Source of the DNA: Pseudarthrobacter sp. W1I19
GTDB taxonomy: Bacteria; Actinomycetota; Actinomycetes; Actinomycetales; Micrococcaceae
Direction: 5' to 3'
Assembly: GCF_030817835.1 (NCBI RefSeq)
Contig: NZ_JAUSZR010000001.1
Location: forward strand, 1,674,001 to 1,738,000
DNA: 64,000 nucleotides
Numbering within the stretch: position 1 is the stretch's first letter; every line of letters starts with the position of its first letter. The notes under the pieces are model-generated. The model was not told where the DNA came from, did no database searches, and worked only from the letters and a program-made list of their open reading frames with translations. The position numbers and the translations under genes are program-made. Below, piece by piece: positions 51,116 to 58,781 of the stretch.

Positions 51116-51789
51116 TTCCTTGCCCCTGCGAAGTTGAGGCCGGCGTCTCGGGCCGCGTACAGGGACTTGGAGATGTAATCGCCCTGGACCCAGCTCGTCC
51201 CGGCGTCGGCGTTGAGTTTGGTGCCCAGCTCGTTGTCGATCAAGGAGAAGTCGTGAGGGATGGTGCCGGTGGCGAGGAAGTAACGGATGGTGGCGGCCCG
51301 CGTTTCGTGCCGGTGCGCCTTATGGTCGAGCTGCCATGCTTTGCCTACCTGCTGCCCGGAGGGGCGCCCCGTCAAAACGTCGATACCGGCAGCCCGGTCC
51401 CAGCCGCATTCGTCCAGGTCCTCGAGCTGGCACTTCAGGTCAGCTACTTTTCCTGCATGCGAGGTGGATTCCTTGCGGGCGCTCGCCGCCAGCTTGTCCT
51501 CTTCCCGGGCCTCCATCTCCAGCGCTTCCCGCTGTGCGTCATGGAGCTTTTTCCGGGCCTCGGCTGCGGCCTGGTCATAGGCGCGGGCTCGGCGCTCGTG
51601 CGCCTGAATGTTGAGGGTGATGCGCTCTGCTGCTGATTCGTCCAAGAGGATCGCGGCACCTGACTCTGCGTCGAGGCGGGCGGCTTCTTCGCGGGCGGCA
51701 GAGGCTTTGCCTTTCCATTCGGTGACTACGGATTCGGCCTTGGTGACCGCGGCCTGAGCCTGTTCAAGGCCCTTGCTGAAAATTCCCAT
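51112..51789 (-). CDS. Coiled-coil hypothetical protein, phage-type
   Basis: A 225-residue protein with a long coiled coil (about residues 5-125: EQAQAAVTKAESVVTEWKGK, AYDQAAAEARKKLHDAQREA) and a smaller C-terminal domain (HRHETRAATIRYFLATGTIP, GTSWVQGDYISKSLYAARDA). It is the second gene of the minus-strand unit with the deacetylase. No family is recognised; a structural or scaffolding role is a guess. Confidence 0.65.
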   Translation of the reverse strand: MGIFSKGLEQAQAAVTKAESVVTEWKGKASAAREEAARLDAESGAAILLDESAAERITLNIQAHERRARAYDQAAAEARKKLHDAQREALEMEAREEDKLAASARKESTSHAGKVADLKCQLEDLDECGWDRAAGIDVLTGRPSGQQVGKAWQLDHKAHRHETRAATIRYFLATGTIPHDFSLIDNELGTKLNADAGTSWVQGDYISKSLYAARDAGLNFAGARK

Positions 51790-51817
51790 GCTGGTGTGCT
51801 CCTAATGCCGGGGTGGC

Positions 51818-52405
51818 TTAGCTGTAAGAGATGATGGTGTGGTTGCTATTGGTGGCGCTGCGGCTTTCCCTCTTCTTGAGGGGTTTACCGGAGGGGGCCT
51901 GCTGCTCGGCTGCGGCAGCCCGCGGCGCTTTGGATTCTGGGGTGAGGGTGCGGGCGAGTTTTTCTGCCAGCTTGGTTAGGAAGCGTGAGACGGATTCCTG
52001 GCGCTTGTCCTCGTAAGGAGTGGTCTTGGCGGCTTCGGTATACGCCTCGACGGCGATCTGGTGGGCTTCCGATTCGGCGAGGTAGATACCCTTGGATCCG
52101 TCGGTGCGCATGATCGCTTCAGCGAGTGCCTTGGTTGCGGCATCTGCTGATTCCCGGGCCGCCCAAATGGCTACCGCTTCGAGACCGTCGCCACGACGCT
52201 GCAGCGGAACTTCTCCCTCGGTAGCGGCTCGCTGTGGTTCGCGTCCGAAGGCCTTGGCTATCGCGTCCTGATTGGCGCGTTCCTGGGCTGAGGGGCGGCC
52301 GTTGAGGGCGTCTGAAACCTCGCGTGCGGACCTGCCCGCCTGTTCGGTAGAACGGCCCTTGAGCGCCGCCAGGATGTCCTGGTCCGTGATGTTCTTGCCT
52401 GCCAT
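51818..52405 (-). CDS. Helical hypothetical protein, phage-type
   Basis: A 195-residue, Ala/Glu/Arg-rich protein (MAGKNITDQDILAALKGRST at the start; ESVSRFLTKLAEKLARTLTP; basic tail PSGKPLKKRES). It is first in the minus-strand unit 52405-49443, and GAGGAGCC precedes its ATG. No family is recognised. The region upstream carries a GC hairpin (52444-52478). Confidence 0.6.
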   Translation of the reverse strand: MAGKNITDQDILAALKGRSTEQAGRSAREVSDALNGRPSAQERANQDAIAKAFGREPQRAATEGEVPLQRRGDGLEAVAIWAARESADAATKALAEAIMRTDGSKGIYLAESEAHQIAVEAYTEAAKTTPYEDKRQESVSRFLTKLAEKLARTLTPESKAPRAAAAEQQAPSGKPLKKRESRSATNSNHTIISYS

Positions 52406-52587
52406 GTTGGCTCCTCGTACTGAGATTCTGTGTGGTCCGGTGGCGCCCCGATCCGCCTTCCACGAGCGGTCCGGGGCGTTTCCACTAACCCGGCGAGGTT
52501 CCCGGAGGAACTTCCAACATCAGTCTCTGTCGGAGTGCGATTTCAGGGCTTCCGCGCTTCCGGAGACGGAAACGCGGGGGAGTAAAT

Positions 52588-52603
52588 GGTGGGTAAGCGG
52601 TGG
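52588..52603 (+). repeat. 16-bp repeat, copy 2 of 3
   Basis: GGTGGGTAAGCGGTGG, identical to copies at 42942 and 53465. It lies in the otherwise gene-poor stretch 52406-52742 upstream of the integrase fragment. Confidence 0.6.
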
Positions 52604-52742
52604 ATCGAGCACGCCATGAATGCAGAAAGGCGGGCTGTCCGCCTGCGCTCACGGGATAGTCCTCCTTCGGAACCTGCGATCGGACTGTTAGCGGACCGGC
52701 TAAGCGGCGACGTCCTTGGCCAGAACATAGTCCTCCCGCCAG

Positions 52743-53042
52743 GTGCAGCAGCTCGTGGCTAACCCTTGGGACGTGGTCTTCCCGTCCTCCACCGGCACGC
52801 TGCGGGATCCGGGGAACTTTCGGAAGCAGTGGCGCTCCGCCCGGGATGACATCGGCTTCCAGTGGGTCACTCTGCATACGTTCCGGAAGTCCGTGGGGAC
52901 GCTTCTGGCCAAGTCTGAGGGCATGGCCTCGGCCTCCGCCCAGTTGGGTCACTCCAGCGAGCAGATCACCAGCCGGCACTACGTCCAGAAAACTCACGAG
53001 GCTCCGGACATGACTAGCCTGCTGCAGGCGTTCGGGGCATGA
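52743..53042 (+). pseudogene. Tyrosine integrase, C-terminal fragment
   Basis: About 99 residues covering the end of a phage-type tyrosine recombinase catalytic domain: VTLHTFRKSVGTLLA (H-x-x-R), SAQLGHSSEQITSRHYVQ (second His and nucleophile Tyr). The core-binding domain, first Arg and catalytic Lys are absent, and a TAG stop is in frame just upstream (52728-52730), so it cannot be active. It faces the right repeat, the normal position of an integrase. The next gene starts on its stop (ATGA). Confidence 0.8.
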
Positions 53043-53473
53043 ACGGTGGGCGCGAGGCGCGGGTGCGTGAGCTGGTGGAAAGATTTCGTGCGGCTGCTCT
53101 ACACCCAGACATGAGGCGACATGCGGGCTTCTATTCCTTCCCGTGGGGGTCGTGCACGTGGGCCTCGTTCGCGCTGGGTCACCTGCTTGCTGAGGTGGAG
53201 CCGGAAGTGGATTGGCACATGGTGAATGCGGCGGGACCGTCAGCAATCCAAGGTCATGACTGGCTGGAGGGCGAGGGGCTGGTAGTGGATGTGACAGCCG
53301 ACCAGTTCCCTGGCTTCACTGCCTACGTTGGACCTGGTCCCGTTCCGCTTCCGCCGGCATACCAGCGCAAGCAGCGCATCGAACTGACGGAATGGGATCC
53401 TCCACATGCCGAGGCTCTGACGACGCTTCGCCAACTCATGGCAGAACTTGGGGAAAAGCAAAGCGGTGGGTAA
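53039..53473 (+). CDS. Small protein with candidate Cys-His-Asp (papain/transglutaminase-like) triad
   Basis: A 144-residue protein with FPWGSCTWASFALGHLLAEV (Cys at the start of a helix), GHDWLEGEGL (His) and VVDVTADQFPG (Asp), spaced as in papain-like or transglutaminase-like domains; the VDxTADQF phrase recurs in small bacterial proteins of this sort (recollection). Reaction and target are unknown. ATG at 53039 overlaps the integrase stop, and the gene ends in the third 16-bp repeat near the right junction. Confidence 0.6.
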   Translation: MNGGREARVRELVERFRAAALHPDMRRHAGFYSFPWGSCTWASFALGHLLAEVEPEVDWHMVNAAGPSAIQGHDWLEGEGLVVDVTADQFPGFTAYVGPGPVPLPPAYQRKQRIELTEWDPPHAEALTTLRQLMAELGEKQSGG

Positions 53474-53480
53474 GCGGTGG
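53465..53480 (+). repeat. 16-bp repeat, copy 3 of 3
   Basis: GGTGGGTAAGCGGTGG, 71 bp inside the right repeat; it includes the stop codon of the preceding gene. Confidence 0.6.
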
Positions 53481-53508
53481 ATTGTCTGAATCTCAAACGA
53501 AAAATGAA

Positions 53509-53544
53509 GCGGCTCTGATCTACGTTTCCTCAGGTCAGAGCCGC
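53509..53544 (-). terminator. Element-borne replacement terminator for tRNA-Arg
   Basis: Stem GCGGCTCTGATC with near-complement; on the minus strand it follows the tRNA-Arg 3' end by 10 nt and is followed by TTCATTTTTCG. The hairpin resembles in position, not in sequence, the one at 42743-42776. Confidence 0.75.
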
Positions 53545-53550
53545 TTTTCG

Positions 53551-53592
53551 GTGTGCCCCAGGAGGGAATCGAACCCCCGACCGGCGGATTAG
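53551..53592 (-). repeat. attR: right 42-bp direct repeat within tRNA-Arg
   Basis: Identical to 42784-42825; it forms the 3' part of the intact tRNA-Arg. The right copy therefore restored the tRNA on integration. Confidence 0.92.
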
Positions 53593-53626
53593 AAGGCCGC
53601 TGCTCTATCCCCTGAGCTACTGAGGC
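53554..53626 (-). tRNA. tRNA-Arg (TCT)
   Basis: The minus strand gives acceptor GCCTCAG with CTGGGGC (one G-T pair), D-arm GCTCAGGGGATAGAGC, anticodon arm with loop CTTCTAA (anticodon TCT, reads AGA) and T-arm GGGGGTTCGATTCCCTC. Discriminator A at 53554; CCA is not encoded. It is the integration target of the element to its left. Confidence 0.95.
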
Positions 53627-53837
53627 AGTTCCGGAGGTGAATTCCGGCGCCTCAAAAAGTTTACATTGCCCGCCGTCCCGGCGCCGTCATTGTTGTGCGT
53701 GGCAGCACTGCTCCTCCACAGGCAGCCTCCTAGTCGGGGTTTTGCACATAGGCGGGCTCCTGCCTCCCTGGCAGCTTGCGCCTGGCCCATGCTGGTTTTG
53801 CCTGCTAGGGCAGAACCAATGGAGACAGGACGTAGAG

Positions 53838-54395
53838 ATGAACGACACCATAACCATCAAGGGCTTCGTTGCCACCGACATCACCAGCGGCACAACACCG
53901 GGGGGAGTGGCCACCGCCGAATTCCGGATCGCTTCCAACTCGCGTCGGCGTGATAAGGACGGCCAGTGGGTGGATGGCCACACCAACTGGTTCACGGTCC
54001 AGGGTTACCGCCATCTGGCCGGCAACATGGGCTGCAGCATCCGGAAGGGCCAGCCCGTCATCGTGGTGGGCACGCTAAGGATCCGCAGCTGGGAGAGGGA
54101 CGGCAGGGTTTATTACTCGCACACCATCGATGCTGACGCCGTTGGGCATGACCTCACGTTGGGGACGGCCAACTTCACCCGGTCCTCCAAGAAACCGCTC
54201 CTCTCGCTGGTGGAACCGGAGCCACCCCTTGACACCAGCAGCCAGGCCGGGCCGGGAGGCCCTTTCGACGAACCCGAAGACAACGATGACCCCGGTGACG
54301 GCGGAGATCCGGCTGCCGCCTATGTCGAGGACGCCAACGGCGACCTGCTGGCCCTCGACCTGGAAACGGGGGAGCTCGCCGACTCCCCAGTTTGA
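53838..54395 (+). CDS. Single-stranded DNA-binding protein paralogue
   Basis: A 185-residue SSB: OB-fold with MNDTITIKGFVATDITSGTT, HTNWFTVQGYRHLAGNMG and GQPVIVVGTLRIRSWERDGR (about residues 1-105), then an acidic disordered tail (FDEPEDNDDPGDGGDPAAAY). It lacks the DDDIPF-type C-terminal tip of replicative SSB, ending ELADSPV, so it is probably an accessory SsbB-like protein. ATG at 53838; the frame upstream to 53637 is shadow. It is the first chromosomal gene right of the element. Confidence 0.88.
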   Translation: MNDTITIKGFVATDITSGTTPGGVATAEFRIASNSRRRDKDGQWVDGHTNWFTVQGYRHLAGNMGCSIRKGQPVIVVGTLRIRSWERDGRVYYSHTIDADAVGHDLTLGTANFTRSSKKPLLSLVEPEPPLDTSSQAGPGGPFDEPEDNDDPGDGGDPAAAYVEDANGDLLALDLETGELADSPV

Positions 54396-54535
54396 GGATG
54401 CCCTTGTCAACGCCTCTCGGCCCTCTTGGTTCCTTGGCGGGCAGGGTCGCAGCACCCCCGGCTGCACCCCTGTCCGCCAAGGTCATGAAGCCCAGGGCGG
54501 AAAGCTGGCTCTCGGAGGCGTGGCAGAATGGCACC

Positions 54536-55207
54536 ATGCGGCTTACCCCTGACCACCGGCAGAACACCACAGCCGGTGCAGTATCGGCCGCCCCCGCAGC
54601 TTCAGTCCAGGCAGCTTCAGTCCAGGCAGCTCCAGCACCGGCAGCTCCAGCCTACGCAGTTGTCGCACGTACAGCTATCGCTCCCACAGCTGTTTGGCCC
54701 CCCGCCGCACGCTGCTTGGTCGTGGCAACCGCCGCCGCCGCGCTGGTGGCGGGTTTATCCGGCTGTGTTGGCGGAACGCCGCAAGTCCAGCCCGGTGCAT
54801 CGGAGCAGGCTGCCGCGGCAACATCAGCCGGTTCGGCGCGTGCAGCAACGGAAACAGCGGCCCCCGAACCGCTGGCCGGGACCTCCGGGGCGCCGTCGGC
54901 CACCGCAGCGGACGCCGTTGCCACCGCAACGGTGACACAGACCGTCACGGATGCGCTGGGACGCCTGGCGGCGGGATCCCCGAAACCGGCCACCGCCCAG
55001 GTAACAGATGCACTGACCGGGGCGGGAATCGCGCCGGAAGCATTGCAGGTATCGCAAAGCCGTACCCCCACCGGCCTTGAAGCGGATGCCATCGAAGCGG
55101 CAGTGCTGCAAGGAAAGGACTGCGTCATCGGCCAGGTCCGGGACGGTGCAGTCACGGTAACGGTCCTGCCCGTGCTGGCCAGCGGCAAGTGCTTTGTAGG
55201 CTCCTGA
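54536..55207 (+). CDS. DUF6993-type lipoprotein
   Basis: About 223 residues from this ATG. A hydrophobic stretch ends in the lipobox LVAGLSGC (about residue 75), then a low-complexity Ala/Ser/Thr spacer and a C-terminal DUF6993-like domain (VSQSRTPTGLEADAIEAAVL, GKDCVIGQVRDGAVTVTVLP, GKCFVG with paired Cys). The start is uncertain: candidates from 54392 onward leave a long N-terminal region built of four 15-bp repeats before the signal sequence, unusual for a lipoprotein, so translation may begin further down. Confidence 0.65.
   Translation: MRLTPDHRQNTTAGAVSAAPAASVQAASVQAAPAPAAPAYAVVARTAIAPTAVWPPAARCLVVATAAAALVAGLSGCVGGTPQVQPGASEQAAAATSAGSARAATETAAPEPLAGTSGAPSATAADAVATATVTQTVTDALGRLAAGSPKPATAQVTDALTGAGIAPEALQVSQSRTPTGLEADAIEAAVLQGKDCVIGQVRDGAVTVTVLPVLASGKCFVGS
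54596..54655 (+). repeat. Four tandem 15-bp repeats in the lipoprotein gene
   Basis: Units starting GCAGCTTCAGTCCAG (two exact copies, 54596-54625) followed by two diverged copies with GCAGCTCCAG (54626-54655), coding for AASVQ/AAPAP-like pentapeptides. Confidence 0.8.
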
Positions 55208-55259
55208 CCTTGCCGTACCGAATGTGAGATATGCCCGCCGACCCATTAGATTTGGAACC

Positions 55260-56942
55260 ATGGCGGAATTTATCTACACAATGACCAAGGCCCGAAAAGC
55301 CGTTGGCGAAAAACTCATTCTTGACGACGTAAGCATGTCCTTCTTTCCCGGCGCCAAGATCGGTGTTGTGGGCCCGAACGGTGCCGGTAAGTCCACCATC
55401 CTGAAGATCATGGCCGGACTGGACACCCCCTCCAACGGTGAGGCCCGGCTCAGCCCCGGCTACACCGTGGGCATCCTGCTCCAGGAACCACCCCTGAACG
55501 AAGAAAAAACTGTCCTGGGCAACGTCCAGGAAGGCGTCGGCGAGATCTACGGCAAGATCCAGCGCTTCAACGAAATCTCGGAGGAGATGGCCAGCCCCGA
55601 TGCTGACTACGACACCCTCCTTGAGGAGATGGGGCATCTGCAGGAAGCCATCGACGCTGCAGACGCCTGGGACCTGGACTCACAGCTGGAACAGGCCATG
55701 GACGCCCTCCGCTGCCCGCCGGCGGACGCCGACGTCACCAACCTCTCCGGAGGTGAGCGCCGCCGCGTAGCCCTGTGCAAGCTGCTCCTGCAGAAGCCGG
55801 ACCTGCTGCTTCTCGACGAGCCCACCAACCACCTGGACGCTGAAAGCGTGCTGTGGCTCGAACAGCACCTCTCCTCCTACGCCGGCGCCGTCCTGGCCGT
55901 CACCCACGACCGGTACTTCCTGGACCACGTGGCTGAATGGATCGCCGAAGTGGACCGCGGCCACCTCTACCCGTACGAGGGCAACTACTCCACGTACCTC
56001 GAAAAGAAGCGCGCCCGCCTGGAGATCCAGGGCAAGAAGGACGCCAAGCAGGCCAAGCGTCTTTCCGAGGAACTTGAGTGGGTGCGGTCCAACGCGAAGG
56101 GCCGCCAGACCAAGTCAAAGGCCCGCCTGGCCCGCTACGAGGAGATGGCTGCCGAAGCAGACCGGACCCGCAAGCTGGACTTCGAAGAAATCCAGATCCC
56201 GCCGGGACCACGTCTGGGCGGCCTGGTCCTCGAAGCCAAGAACCTGCAGAAGGGCTTCGAAGACCGGACCCTGATCGACGGCCTGTCCTTCAGCCTGCCC
56301 CGCAACGGCATCGTAGGCGTCATCGGCCCCAACGGTGTCGGCAAGACCACGCTTTTCAAGACCATCGTGGGACTGGAACCGCTCGACGGCGGGGACCTGA
56401 AGATCGGCGATTCGGTCAAGATCTCGTACGCTGACCAGAGCCGCGGCGGCATCGACCCCAACAAGACGCTGTGGGAAGTTGTCTCGGACGGCCTGGACTT
56501 CATCCAGGTGGGCCACGTCGAAATGCCCTCGCGCGCTTATGTTGCCGCCTTCGGCTTCAAGGGCCCGGACCAGCAGAAGAAGGCCGGCGTGCTCTCCGGC
56601 GGTGAGCGCAACCGCCTGAACCTCGCCCTCACCCTTAAGCAGGGCGGAAACCTGCTGCTCCTGGATGAGCCCACCAACGACCTCGACGTCGAAACCCTCA
56701 GCAGCCTCGAAAACGCCCTGCTGGAATTCCCGGGCTGCGCCGTGGTGGTCTCGCACGACCGCTGGTTCCTGGACCGGGTGGCCACCCACATCCTCGCGTA
56801 CGAAGGTGACGAGGAGAACCCCTCCAAGTGGTACTGGTTCGAGGGCAATTTCGAATCCTACGAGGAGAACAAGGTGGAGCGGCTCGGCCCGGATGCGGCC
56901 AAACCGCACCGCGTCACGCACCGCCGCCTCACCCGCGACTGA
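55260..56942 (+). CDS. ettA: Energy-dependent translational throttle protein EttA (ABC-F)
   Basis: A 560-residue soluble ABC-F ATPase that binds the ribosomal E site and gates elongation by ATP/ADP ratio. Two ABC domains: Walker A GPNGAGKST and signature LSGGERRRVAL with LLLLDEPTNHLD, then GPNGVGKTT and LSGGERNRLNLAL with LLLLDEPTNDLD; between them the EttA-type interdomain linker (YLEKKRARLEIQGKKDAKQA). ATG at 55260 lacks a Shine-Dalgarno and has TAGATT exactly seven bases upstream, so the mRNA is probably leaderless. A terminator follows. Confidence 0.95.
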   Translation: MAEFIYTMTKARKAVGEKLILDDVSMSFFPGAKIGVVGPNGAGKSTILKIMAGLDTPSNGEARLSPGYTVGILLQEPPLNEEKTVLGNVQEGVGEIYGKIQRFNEISEEMASPDADYDTLLEEMGHLQEAIDAADAWDLDSQLEQAMDALRCPPADADVTNLSGGERRRVALCKLLLQKPDLLLLDEPTNHLDAESVLWLEQHLSSYAGAVLAVTHDRYFLDHVAEWIAEVDRGHLYPYEGNYSTYLEKKRARLEIQGKKDAKQAKRLSEELEWVRSNAKGRQTKSKARLARYEEMAAEADRTRKLDFEEIQIPPGPRLGGLVLEAKNLQKGFEDRTLIDGLSFSLPRNGIVGVIGPNGVGKTTLFKTIVGLEPLDGGDLKIGDSVKISYADQSRGGIDPNKTLWEVVSDGLDFIQVGHVEMPSRAYVAAFGFKGPDQQKKAGVLSGGERNRLNLALTLKQGGNLLLLDEPTNDLDVETLSSLENALLEFPGCAVVVSHDRWFLDRVATHILAYEGDEENPSKWYWFEGNFESYEENKVERLGPDAAKPHRVTHRRLTRD

Positions 56943-56964
56943 TAAGCGGGGCAAAAGCGAAAAA

Positions 56965-56999
56965 CAACAGGCCGGCCCCTCAAGGGTGCCGGCCTGTTG
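56965..56999. terminator. Bidirectional terminator between ettA and the thioesterase gene
   Basis: A perfect 12-bp stem, CAACAGGCCGGC with GCCGGCCTGTTG, and an 11-nt loop between convergent genes ending at 56942 and 57027. Confidence 0.85.
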
Positions 57000-57026
57000 G
57001 CGTTTCCGGGTGCGTTGAACCTGCAG

Positions 57027-58007
57027 CTAGTCCTTGGCTGCCTTGCGGATCTGGTGCTCCATGACTTTGGACTGGAAGGCGCCCACCACTTTGTTCTTCA
57101 GGTCGGTGGGCACGCGGACCATCCCTTCCTGGGCCACCGACGCCACGTGCTGGCCCGCCCGGTTGAAGATCTTGCCGGTGGCGAGTCCGCGGGCACCCTG
57201 CGCGCTGGGGGATTCCTGCACATAAAGCAGCCATTCGTCCACCCGTGCCGGGCGGTGCCACCACATGGCGTGGTCGAGGCTGGCGACGTTCATCCCCGGG
57301 GTGATCCAGCTCAGGCCGTGCCGCCGCAGGATGGACTCCAGCAGGGTGTAGTCGCTCGCGTAGGCCAGTGCCGCACGGTGCAGGTTCGGGTTGTCCGGCA
57401 TGGGGCCGAAGGTCTTCATCCACACGGCGTTGCGTGCTTCCCGCTCGCCCTTCGCCGACACATACAGCGGCGGATCAACGTGCCGGATGTCGAAGGGCCG
57501 TTCATAGGCCCAGTGCCGCGCCACCGGGTGATCAAACTTGCCCAGCAGGTCAGCTGTGCTGGGCAGCGACTCGGGATCGGGAATCCCGCTGGGCATCACG
57601 GATTCGTGCTCGATGCCTTCGTCCTCGCCCTGGAAGGAAGCAATCATCGACAGGATGGGCACGCCCTCCTGGTAGGCGTGGACGCGGCGGGCCGAAAAGG
57701 ACCTGCCGTCCCTGAGGCGCTGCACGCCGAACGTGATCGGCTTGTTCGCATCCCCCGGGCGCAGGAAGTAGCCGTGCATCGAATGCACAAAACGGTCCGG
57801 GGCCACGGTCCTGAAGGAAGCGATGAGCGACTGTGCCAGTACCTGACCGCCAAACACCCGATGGTGGGGCTGCTGCTGCGACGGGCCAAGGAAGATGTCC
57901 TCATCTGTCCGGGCCCCCTCGAGCTCACCAAGGTCCAGAAGATTGATGAGCGATAAGGTGGGATCTTCGCTGGGGAGCGCCAGGAGTCCGGCGTCGGCTT
58001 CAGTCAT
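57027..58007 (-). CDS. Acyl-CoA thioesterase II (TesB family)
   Basis: A 326-residue double-hotdog thioesterase that hydrolyses acyl-CoA. N-terminal domain: HHRVFGGQVLAQSLIASFRT, FVHSMHGYFLRPGD; C-terminal domain: LASLDHAMWWHRPARVDEWL with the catalytic Asp, and GARGLATGKIFNRAGQHVAS. The ATG at 58007 has no ribosome site, but TAGAGT lies six bases upstream on the minus strand (58019-58014), suggesting a leaderless message. It is divergent from the 58071 gene. Confidence 0.93.
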   Translation of the reverse strand: MTEADAGLLALPSEDPTLSLINLLDLGELEGARTDEDIFLGPSQQQPHHRVFGGQVLAQSLIASFRTVAPDRFVHSMHGYFLRPGDANKPITFGVQRLRDGRSFSARRVHAYQEGVPILSMIASFQGEDEGIEHESVMPSGIPDPESLPSTADLLGKFDHPVARHWAYERPFDIRHVDPPLYVSAKGEREARNAVWMKTFGPMPDNPNLHRAALAYASDYTLLESILRRHGLSWITPGMNVASLDHAMWWHRPARVDEWLLYVQESPSAQGARGLATGKIFNRAGQHVASVAQEGMVRVPTDLKNKVVGAFQSKVMEHQIRKAAKD

Positions 58008-58070
58008 AGTTTGACTCTAGACGGCACCAAGGCACTGCTCAACAAAGGTCGACCCGGTAGTGTTCTTGGT

Positions 58071-58730
58071 GTGTCTGATCTCCTCACCTCGTCCTTCCGT
58101 TTCGCCGATCCCCGCGACCTCGCTGATTTGAAGACCTTCGCCACGCGGGCAAAAGCAATCGACGACGGCGCCATCCGGCTTCAGGCGGCAGGTTCCGTTC
58201 TCGCCGCGTACGTGTGCGTGCTGCGCCCGCGTGTGCTCGGTGAATCGACTCCCACCATCCTGGGTCTGCGCACCATGGCGTTGGCCGAGCCGTCCGGAAC
58301 GGACGTCACCGTTCCCCTGGCCGCAGTGCTGGACCGCCTTGCCAGGGCGGGGGAGGACGACGTCGAGCTGCCGGTTCCGCCGTCCACCGTCACCGAGTCC
58401 TGGACCGGGGTGGGCGCTCCCAGGAGCGGATGGGAGCTGATGGGCCCGCGCAGCGACGCTGCCCTTCGCGAGGCCGCTGAAGCGGGCATTGCGGAAGTGG
58501 CAGGCATTGTGCCGGACAAACCGGGCGCGCTGATCGTCAACAACGCCAGGGCCGCCGTCTGGGGCAGGGAACTCGATGAAACCGGACTGCCGGCAGGGGC
58601 CGCCTTCGCCGCCCTGGCCCTTGGTTTCCTGGGTGACGGCGACCAGAAGCTCTACCGTACGGGGCGCTGGTTCCGGTTGACTGGACCGCGCGGGCACGTC
58701 CTGGCACGCACGGGTAGCGGGCTGCTCTAG
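58071..58730 (+). CDS. Conserved actinobacterial hypothetical protein
   Basis: A 219-residue soluble protein with no domain I can name (RFADPRDLADLKTFATRAKA, LRTMALAEPSGTDVTVPLAA, EAGIAEVAGIVPDKPGALIV). It looks like a conserved Micrococcaceae protein of unknown function. GTG at 58071 has TAGTGT exactly seven bases upstream (58058-58063) and no Shine-Dalgarno, a leaderless start; the longer frame from 58011 is rejected. The stop codon lies in a 20-bp tandem duplication (58724-58763). Confidence 0.75.
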   Translation: MSDLLTSSFRFADPRDLADLKTFATRAKAIDDGAIRLQAAGSVLAAYVCVLRPRVLGESTPTILGLRTMALAEPSGTDVTVPLAAVLDRLARAGEDDVELPVPPSTVTESWTGVGAPRSGWELMGPRSDAALREAAEAGIAEVAGIVPDKPGALIVNNARAAVWGRELDETGLPAGAAFAALALGFLGDGDQKLYRTGRWFRLTGPRGHVLARTGSGLL

Positions 58731-58742
58731 GCGCAAGAACCC

Positions 58743-58772
58743 TGCTCTAAACGCAAAAACCCTGTTTGAGCA
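58743..58772. terminator. Weak terminator between the 58071 gene and the globin gene
   Basis: TGCTCTAAAC pairs with GTTTGAGCA (one bulged T) around an 11-nt loop containing AAAAA, between convergent genes. Confidence 0.5.
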
Positions 58773-58781
58773 GCCGCCGCT

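Larger units (their letters stand above)
42784..53592. mobile_element. Integrated genetic element at tRNA-Arg(TCT), prophage remnant-like
   Basis: About 10.8 kb bounded by 42-bp identical direct repeats (42784-42825 and 53551-53592) that copy the 3' part of tRNA-Arg. The intact tRNA is at the right end. Inside are a truncated tyrosine integrase next to the right repeat, an excisionase-like gene, phage-tail-type and coiled-coil genes, a toxin-like pair, a protease and several orphans. Many genes are short, of weaker codon bias than the flanks, and point in different directions. The broken integrase and frameshifted tail gene suggest a decaying element that can no longer excise without help. 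Confidence 0.85.

Noticed and set aside
52586..52762. A 58-codon ORF (ATG 52586) with GGGGGAG just upstream
   Set aside because: It starts within a 16-bp repeat, has no recognisable sequence and runs out of frame into the integrase fragment. It is probably incidental, though the ribosome site is good.
54596..54655. Tandem repeats considered as a CRISPR-like array
   Set aside because: Units are contiguous 15-mers inside a coding frame with no spacers; no cas gene is in the window.
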